Shown here: positions 59,281-64,000 of the stretch, piece after piece | Layout: the number at the start of each line of letters is the position of its first letter | Position numbering within the stretch: position 1 is the stretch's first letter | Assembly: GCF_040412425.1 (NCBI RefSeq) | Contig: NC_089767.1 | Location: 3,483,448-3,547,447, forward strand | DNA: 64,000 nt | Direction of reading: 5' to 3' | From: Macrobrachium rosenbergii | Taxonomy: Eukaryota; Arthropoda; Malacostraca; Decapoda; Palaemonidae | Translations under genes and position numbers: made by a program | The notes under the pieces: generated by a model | Told to the model about the DNA's origin: nothing | Databases searched by the model: none | The model's input: the letters and a program-made list of their open reading frames with translations, nothing else

Positions 59281-59530
59281 CGTACTGCCCTAAAATGGAA
59301 AACTGCATTATCTGCGAAATTTTCGAAATTGAGCTATGCCACCTATCGAGCTCGTGAAACACTAACACACAGGTTACTGCAGTTTCAGAATGATTCTTCA
59401 ATGCTTCCCACGAGTATTTAGGGGGTTGCATTTGCAGTATCTCCAAAATCAGCAGTAAGGCAAGGGATTATCTACCATTTTTCTCAGTTTTGTATTTTTG
59501 CAGATACTGCAGTCTTCCATTTTTGGGCAG
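59281..59530. mobile_element. Family D MITE, copy 3
   Basis: TACTGCCCTAAAATGGAAAA to GTCTTCCATTTTTGGGCAG, same internal sequence as copy 2 (GCTCGTGAAACACTAACACA). It ends about 215 bp before a POMT2 exon. Confidence 0.82.
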
Positions 59531-59745
59531 CTTGCTTACTCATTGTTTACTTTTGAAGTCTGTTGGCAGTTCTGACTGGAGAAAGACATAAGGCACATTT
59601 GCTTACTCCTGAAGTATGAATTGCAGTATAAGGAATTTCCATTTGCTAATTTACCTTCTTTATTCCTTGTTAAGCATTTTTAATGATCATTTGCTATTTA
59701 TATATTCACCCACCTGCTCTCTCAATTTCTTCATTCTTTCTGAAG

Positions 59746-59905
59746 GGAATGGTCCAAGGCTTGGTGGGGTTGGATGCTGCTCACAGGGTTCTGCCTGGGG
59801 ATTGTGACAAGCATCAAGTACGTTGGGGTGTTCACCGTGCTCTTCGTCGGGCTACACACGGCATACCAGCTCTTCTGCATCTCTGTGGATAATCAGAGGC
59901 CTATG
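59746..59905 (+). CDS. POMT2: POMT2 exon, WW-G-W and SIKYVG segments
   Basis: The acceptor TTCTGAAG precedes GGAATGG; the donor is CCTATG|GTGAGG. Joined to AG of the previous exon it reads REWSKAWWGWMLLTGFCLG, then SIKYVGVFTVLFVGLHTAYQ and ends QRPM. The WW-W and G-KY-G-F patterns are conserved in PMTs; vertebrate POMT2 has WWFWLSLTG and VKFVGLF. It exits in phase 0. An adjacent MITE copy lies upstream at 59281-59530. Confidence 0.93.
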
Positions 59906-61324
59906 GTGAGGGTGTTAAATTGAATTTTAGACGTGGAGGGTGCCGTACAAGTTTTAAATCGTGTGTCTGATATCACCACTAAGAAAATCATATATCAAAT
60001 CCTGGAAATTCTGATTTCAGACCACGATATAGGGACCTTACTGTGTACTTCTTCAGAAATCAGCCAAGGTGCTGCTGTATCCAACTAGCAGGGGAAAGAT
60101 AATATCACAGCTTCGGAGAAACAAACACTGGCGTTTACTTCTCTCTTACTTGAGTTTCTTCTTCTTACTGATGATTCTTGAAGATTGGATGCAGACACTT
60201 CCATCTTTTTTCAGGATTAGTTATTATGAACCTTTAAATGATTTAACTTTGACAAGGCAATATGTGATTGTCATGGTCACTTTTCTACGTGACCACCAGA
60301 TTCATAAACCATAAATAAAAATGGGAGTGGAATGGACTGATGGACTGCAACAACCCAAGGTGGAGGGAGCAAAAGAAAATACTCAAGTGTCTTAAACCTA
60401 ATTTATTAACTTAAGTTATATACAGTAATTACAACGAGTCCAGGTTTTGGGAAGCACAGAGACAACATAAATAGTCATTAGCATAAGTTACAAATTACAA
60501 ATTCAAATAACCTTAAAGTTCAACTAAATGACCAACAATTAGCAAAAAAAACTGACCTAAAATAAATGTGTTAAACAGCAGCAATAAAACCAATAAGTAT
60601 TTAACCATACACTTGTTCATTACCGATAACAGTAACCAATAATAAATAATACGAGCCATACACTTGCTCATCACAAATTACAATGACAATAACCAATAAC
60701 AATTATACGAGCCATACACTTGTTCATCACAAATCACAGCAACAACATGAGCCATACTCTTGCTCCTCACTAATAAATAATCACACAAAGTAAAATAAAC
60801 CAACATAATGATTGCCCAGAGCCATACACTGCTCCTTCAACATATCTAAATGAAATAAACATATCATAAGCACAGTAATCATCCGAGCCACAATCCACGA
60901 TCCTCGAGGTCGACCATCGCACACTGCCAAGACATCACCAAAGACCACGACAGAGTCGATGCGACAGCCACTTCGCTGCCCCAGAAGGATAATATCTCCT
61001 CAAAACTGGAAACCATGGTTTGGTCACCACCTTGACCAAGGGAGCTGGGTTGACGCACTCCTTGATATCAACAGGTGACCCACACCTGCCGTATCAAGAC
61101 TATCACCAACAACTAGGTGATACTTCAGAAACCACTGCTGACTGTTCTCGACTGCATCACGAGAACCCGTCTATCTGCCTTCCAAAACCTGACTGAAGAA
61201 AAAAAAAAAACACAGAGAGATGAACGTAACCTCGCCTCCGCACACAAAACAGGAGCGCAGGTTAACAAACAAAACAAGGCTGTTTCAAATTAACTGAAAA
61301 ATCTAACAGTGATGGGTTAAAAAT
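59906..61324 (+). other. POMT2 intron, mostly unrecognised
   Basis: Includes the GAGCCATACACTTG tandem motif. The 60,069-60,314 frame is hydrophobic in part (LLLSYLSFFFLLMILEDW) but matches no family I know. Confidence 0.5.
60600..60900 (+). repeat. Degenerate tandem motif GAGCCATACACTTG
   Basis: The motif (A/G)AGCCATACACTTG(T/C)TCATCACAAAT recurs five or six times at ~40-70 bp spacing. The surrounding 60,310-61,250 is non-coding in a POMT2 intron and could be part of an LTR. Confidence 0.55.
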
Positions 61325-61708
61325 GCGCCGGCAAGTTTCTTTGGCGCAATCGAGTTTTCTGTACAGCGTATAATAAAGGCCACCGAAAGCAGATCTATCT
61401 TTTGGTGGTCTCGGTATAATGCTGTATGAGCCGCGGCCCATGAAACTTTAACCACGCCCCGGTGGTGGCCTGTACTATATCGTTGCCAAATGCACGATCA
61501 TGGCTAACTTTAACCTTAAATAAAATAAAAAATACAGAGGCTAGAGAGCTGCAATTTGGTATGTTAGATGACTGGAGGGTGTATGATCAAAATACCAATT
61601 TGCAGCCCTCTAGCCTCAGTAGTTTTTAAGATCTGAGGCCGGACAGAAAAAGTGCGGACGGACAGACAAAGCCGCCACAATAGTTTCCCTTTACAGAAAA
61701 CTAAAAAA
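61325..61708 (+). mobile_element. Family B foldback repeat
   Basis: Full copy: GGCAAGTTTCTTTGGCGC start, hairpin CAGAGGCTAGAGAGCTGC...GCAGCCCTCTAGCCTC, end ACAGAAAACTAAAAA. Located in the last visible POMT2 intron. Confidence 0.88.
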
Positions 61709-61996
61709 TCAGTTTATTTCTCAATGAGCGACAAAATTATACTGTAATTTTAAACAAAGGTGGGAATGGCACGTTTTCTCTAAAAAAAACTCGATTTATA
61801 CAAGTATAGAAGAAGAAAATGGGAATACATTGAGAAACAGACGGCAGCTGAGGCACATTCGCAAGGGTATTTGGGGCCATGCAAAAGGATGTGACTGCTG
61901 GTAGTGGAAGTGATATTCACACTTATTCACCTTCGCAAGAGGGTGACCAGTGTTATGACTGCTGCAAGTTGTAAAATCATCACCAAAGAACTCATT

Positions 61997-62043
61997 CCTG
62001 GAACATCAGCTATTGTGGGTGAAACAATAGCTGATGTTCCAGG
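61997..62043. repeat. Perfect 19-bp hairpin
   Basis: CCTGGAACATCAGCTATTG and its exact reverse complement are separated by TGGGTGAAA. It lies within a short minus-strand open frame of no recognised family. Confidence 0.85.
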
Positions 62044-62207
62044 ATGATGATTTGACAGCTCTGCAACAAGCCAGAAGAATTCTACTGTGTTTGAATATAT
62101 CATGTTTGGTCTTCTATCAATATACTTCACTAGAGGAAGATCTTTGGGTGCAGATTTTTAAATTAGGCTAAGGTGAAGTGGGCCAGAACTGGACTGGAAT
62201 TGGAACT

Positions 62208-62480
62208 GTAACATAGAATTTAGGCCAAAGACCAAGCGCTGGTACCTATGAAGTCATTCAGCGCTGCAAGGGAAACGGACAGTAAGAAGGTTTGAAAGGT
62301 AACAAGAGGAAAACCTCAGAGCAGTTGCACTACGAAACAACTGTTAGAGGGTGGAAAGTCAGCTGGAAGAAAGAGAATATGAACGGAGGTACGGTAAGAG
62401 GAATGAAAGGGGTTGCAGCTAGGGGCCGAAGGGACGCTGCAAAGAACCTCAAGGAATGCCTACAGTGCACCACGTAGGGG
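62208..62480 (+). mobile_element. Family A repeat
   Basis: Starts TAGAATTTAGGCCAAAGACC and ends GTGCACCACGTAGGGG, missing the last hairpin side. Confidence 0.85.
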
Positions 62481-63020
62481 AGAACAGTATTGGATTCCAT
62501 ACCTGGAATGGAAATGGAATATAATATTTCCAGTCCCCTTGCACTGTTCTGTTCTTTTCCCCATCTGCTGAACACAAGGGAATTAGCATCCCGTGAAAGG
62601 AAAGAACTGAATTGTTATTGGTGAAGGATTCTACTTATGAATGTTAGATATGGGAATTAAAGACGGGTACTCCAAGCACTGACCTCCCTGAGAATGTATG
62701 GGGTTACATCAGCCTCTGACCTGCAAGATGAACAGCAATCATAAGGTAAACTGCTCTCAAAGTGTGTGATCATATTCAGCGGTCCCTTGGGAGTTTAAAA
62801 CATTCATGCCAGAGTAACCCAGCGAGGGAAAAACACAGAAAAATAAAATGCATTTGCCACGGAATAATGAATGCTGTAACAATTTACTATTCAATCGTCG
62901 TTGTTCTCGTGAAGAAACTTGCCTTGGAAATATGTGTACAGATGTACATACAAGCATACATACATACATAAGTAAACACACATACAGGCACACATATGCA
63001 TATGTATGTACATATGTGTG

Positions 63021-63022
<2 letters not shown>

Positions 63023-63102
<80 letters not shown>

Positions 63103-63104
63103 AA
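63023..63104 (+). repeat. (TA)n array
   Basis: Joins the PLE-2-type solo tail at 63,105. Confidence 0.96.
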
Positions 63105-63205
63105 GACAAAATCCACGAAGGAAAGAGAAACACTGGAGTGCTGCGAGGCTTTTCGACTGTCGTCCTTTACTTAGCTAAGTAAAGGATTTTGTCTTTATTT
63201 ATATA
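63105..63205 (-). repeat. PLE-2-type tail, solo and palindromic
   Basis: Minus-oriented copy of the 47,828-47,900 tail (GAAACACTGGAGTGCTGCGA and CGACTGTCGTCCTTTAC). It ends in the palindrome CTTTACTTAGCTAAGTAAAG and then repeats GGATTTTGTCTTTA in the other orientation. Both sides meet AT-rich or (TA)n sequence. Confidence 0.75.
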
Positions 63206-63491
63206 TTCATCACGTTCCATATTTTTGTGATTCAGTTATCAAACACACACATATATATATGTATATATATATAATTATACACTGATACACTCTTGATGTT
63301 CCCATCTGTAGAGATAAAATAGAGCAAGCATGGAGCTGTCGACCTCATCCTCACTTACTCTTACTGCAAAAGATAAATTATACATATCTATCTTAGGGGC
63401 TCATTCACAAAAAAGTAAAATTTTCAATGCCTAAAGCCTTTTATATGGTGAGCGACCATCGTGACTTTAAATCAGCTTATTCTATTTCCAG

Positions 63492-63598
63492 TGGCATGTC
63501 CTCCCTCACACCTTGGCAAGGGCAGGATCCCTGATCCTTCTCCCAATCATCGTCTATCTCTCAACGTTCGTCGTCCACTTCTGGATCCTGACTGACTG
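63492..63598 (+). CDS. POMT2: POMT2 exon, later membrane segment
   Basis: The acceptor is ATTTCCAG and the donor is ACTG|GTGAGT. It has 35 codons plus TG. It begins WHVLPHTLARAGSLILLPII, with a long hydrophobic span and HFWILTD at the end, equivalent to the ARxL...LP...HF region of POMT2. The next exon, expected to lead into the MIR domains, must start to the right of 63598 and is not seen before 64000. Confidence 0.9.
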
Positions 63599-64000
63599 GT
63601 GAGTTCCTAACGTTCCCTCTTAAAGATATTGTTTGTCAAGAAGACCATACCTGACAATGATGACGGTAAAAGTAACAGCTACTGAATATTGCTGGACTGC
63701 AAAATAAATTCTCCATCTCTACACTCATATTTTAGTAGTTTATTTACTTTCTCCAAAACTCCTCTCAAGTTTCTGCATTATCCAGCAACACTTAAATTCA
63801 TTTATAGTTGCACTGTGATAATTTTCAAATTCTGGATCTTTCCTAGATAGTGACCCCCAAGGGTTTTCGGGGGTCGTTATCTAGGACTACTATTTCTTGG
63901 GGTCATTATCTTTATGATATTTACAGTCTTTTGTTTATGTTTTTACAGTCATCCCCAACGGGCTTGTACTAAACACGCCGCAAAGGTGGATACATACAGG
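63599..64000 (+). other. POMT2 intron start and repeat-like right edge
   Basis: Near 63,849 GACCCCCAAGGGTTTTCGGG forms a small hairpin. At 63,965 TTGTACTAAACACGCCGCAA resembles GTACTAAACACGGCG at 1,306 and GTACTAAACATGGCG at 4,041, so an interspersed repeat probably begins here. Confidence 0.4.

Larger units (their letters stand above)
40285..63598 (+). other. POMT2: POMT2 gene, internal part (protein O-mannosyltransferase 2)
   Basis: Six exons on the + strand join in compatible phase to give about 225 residues of a GT39 protein O-mannosyltransferase. In animals POMT1 and POMT2 form a complex in the ER membrane that transfers mannose from dolichyl-phosphate mannose to Ser/Thr, notably on dystroglycan. 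The sequence resembles POMT2 more than POMT1: [20 protein letters not shown] and ILLDP are POMT2-like. Visible parts are the first luminal loop with the Asp-Glu pair, then several hydrophobic membrane segments. The N-terminus with the first membrane segment and the C-terminal MIR domains are not found; the MIR part should lie beyond the right edge. Introns are 269, 289, about 13,296, 5,199 and 3,586 bp, all GT-AG. The long ones are filled with repeats. No stop or frameshift interrupts the joined frame, so I treat it as a working gene. The phylogenetic choice of POMT2 over POMT1 is by eye. Confidence 0.92.

Noticed and set aside
60069..60314. 81-codon frame with hydrophobic stretch as a membrane protein
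   Set aside because: Inside a POMT2 intron, no family pattern, no conserved splice context.

Overview
The window is nuclear DNA of an invertebrate, most likely a decapod crustacean. It is AT-rich and crowded with long (TA)n, (CT/GA)n, (CA)n and (ATT)n arrays. It carries many copies of a few short interspersed repeat families and decayed transposons of several classes. The decapod assignment rests on overall character and on repeat families that look decapod-like to me; no database search was possible.

One host gene is recognised. Six phase-compatible exons on the + strand (40285-40369, 40639-40743, 41033-41141, 54438-54546, 59746-59905, 63492-63598) encode about 225 contiguous residues of protein O-mannosyltransferase 2 (POMT2; Drosophila twisted). 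They start at the catalytic Asp-Glu loop and run through the following membrane segments. Both ends of the gene lie outside what I can identify. Its 13.3-kb third visible intron holds two Penelope fragments, a decayed multi-kb coding element and a large (ATT)n array.

Layout. 0-10 kb: foldback repeats, copies of families A, B and C, a 40-bp tandem repeat, microsatellites. 10.3-12.6 kb: a degenerate ~43-bp minisatellite interrupted by a family-A repeat. 16.8-24.6 kb: a minus-strand Ty3/Gypsy element with an env-like ORF (errantivirus type), 0.92-kb LTRs, a probable protease deletion, inserted in a (TA)n array. 25.3-30.2 kb: family A and B repeats, a MITE pair, GA arrays. 31.1-32.4 kb: a decayed Tc1/mariner-like transposase. 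32.7-39.2 kb: a minus-strand Penelope-like element (PLE-1) with inverted terminal repeats carrying hammerhead-ribozyme motifs; its coding region is split by a ~2.5-kb segment containing a P/THAP9-like transposase remnant, and a SINE sits in one terminal repeat. 42.2-45.6 kb: a minus-strand decayed protein with Cys/His motif, nuclease-like segment and Cys-rich tail. 46.0-47.9 kb: PLE-2. 48.8-49.2 kb: PLE-3 tail with a second hammerhead type. 49.7-51.9 kb: a higher-order (ATT)n array that switches orientation. 52.7-64 kb: POMT2 introns with more family A-D copies and a second copy of a long repeat also seen at 26.9-27.8 kb.

No operons, CRISPR arrays, rRNA genes or intact tRNA genes are present. 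Most open frames in the window are read-through of microsatellites or repeats. The most interesting material is the hammerhead-bearing Penelope remnants, their palindromic terminal repeats, and the env-bearing LTR element.
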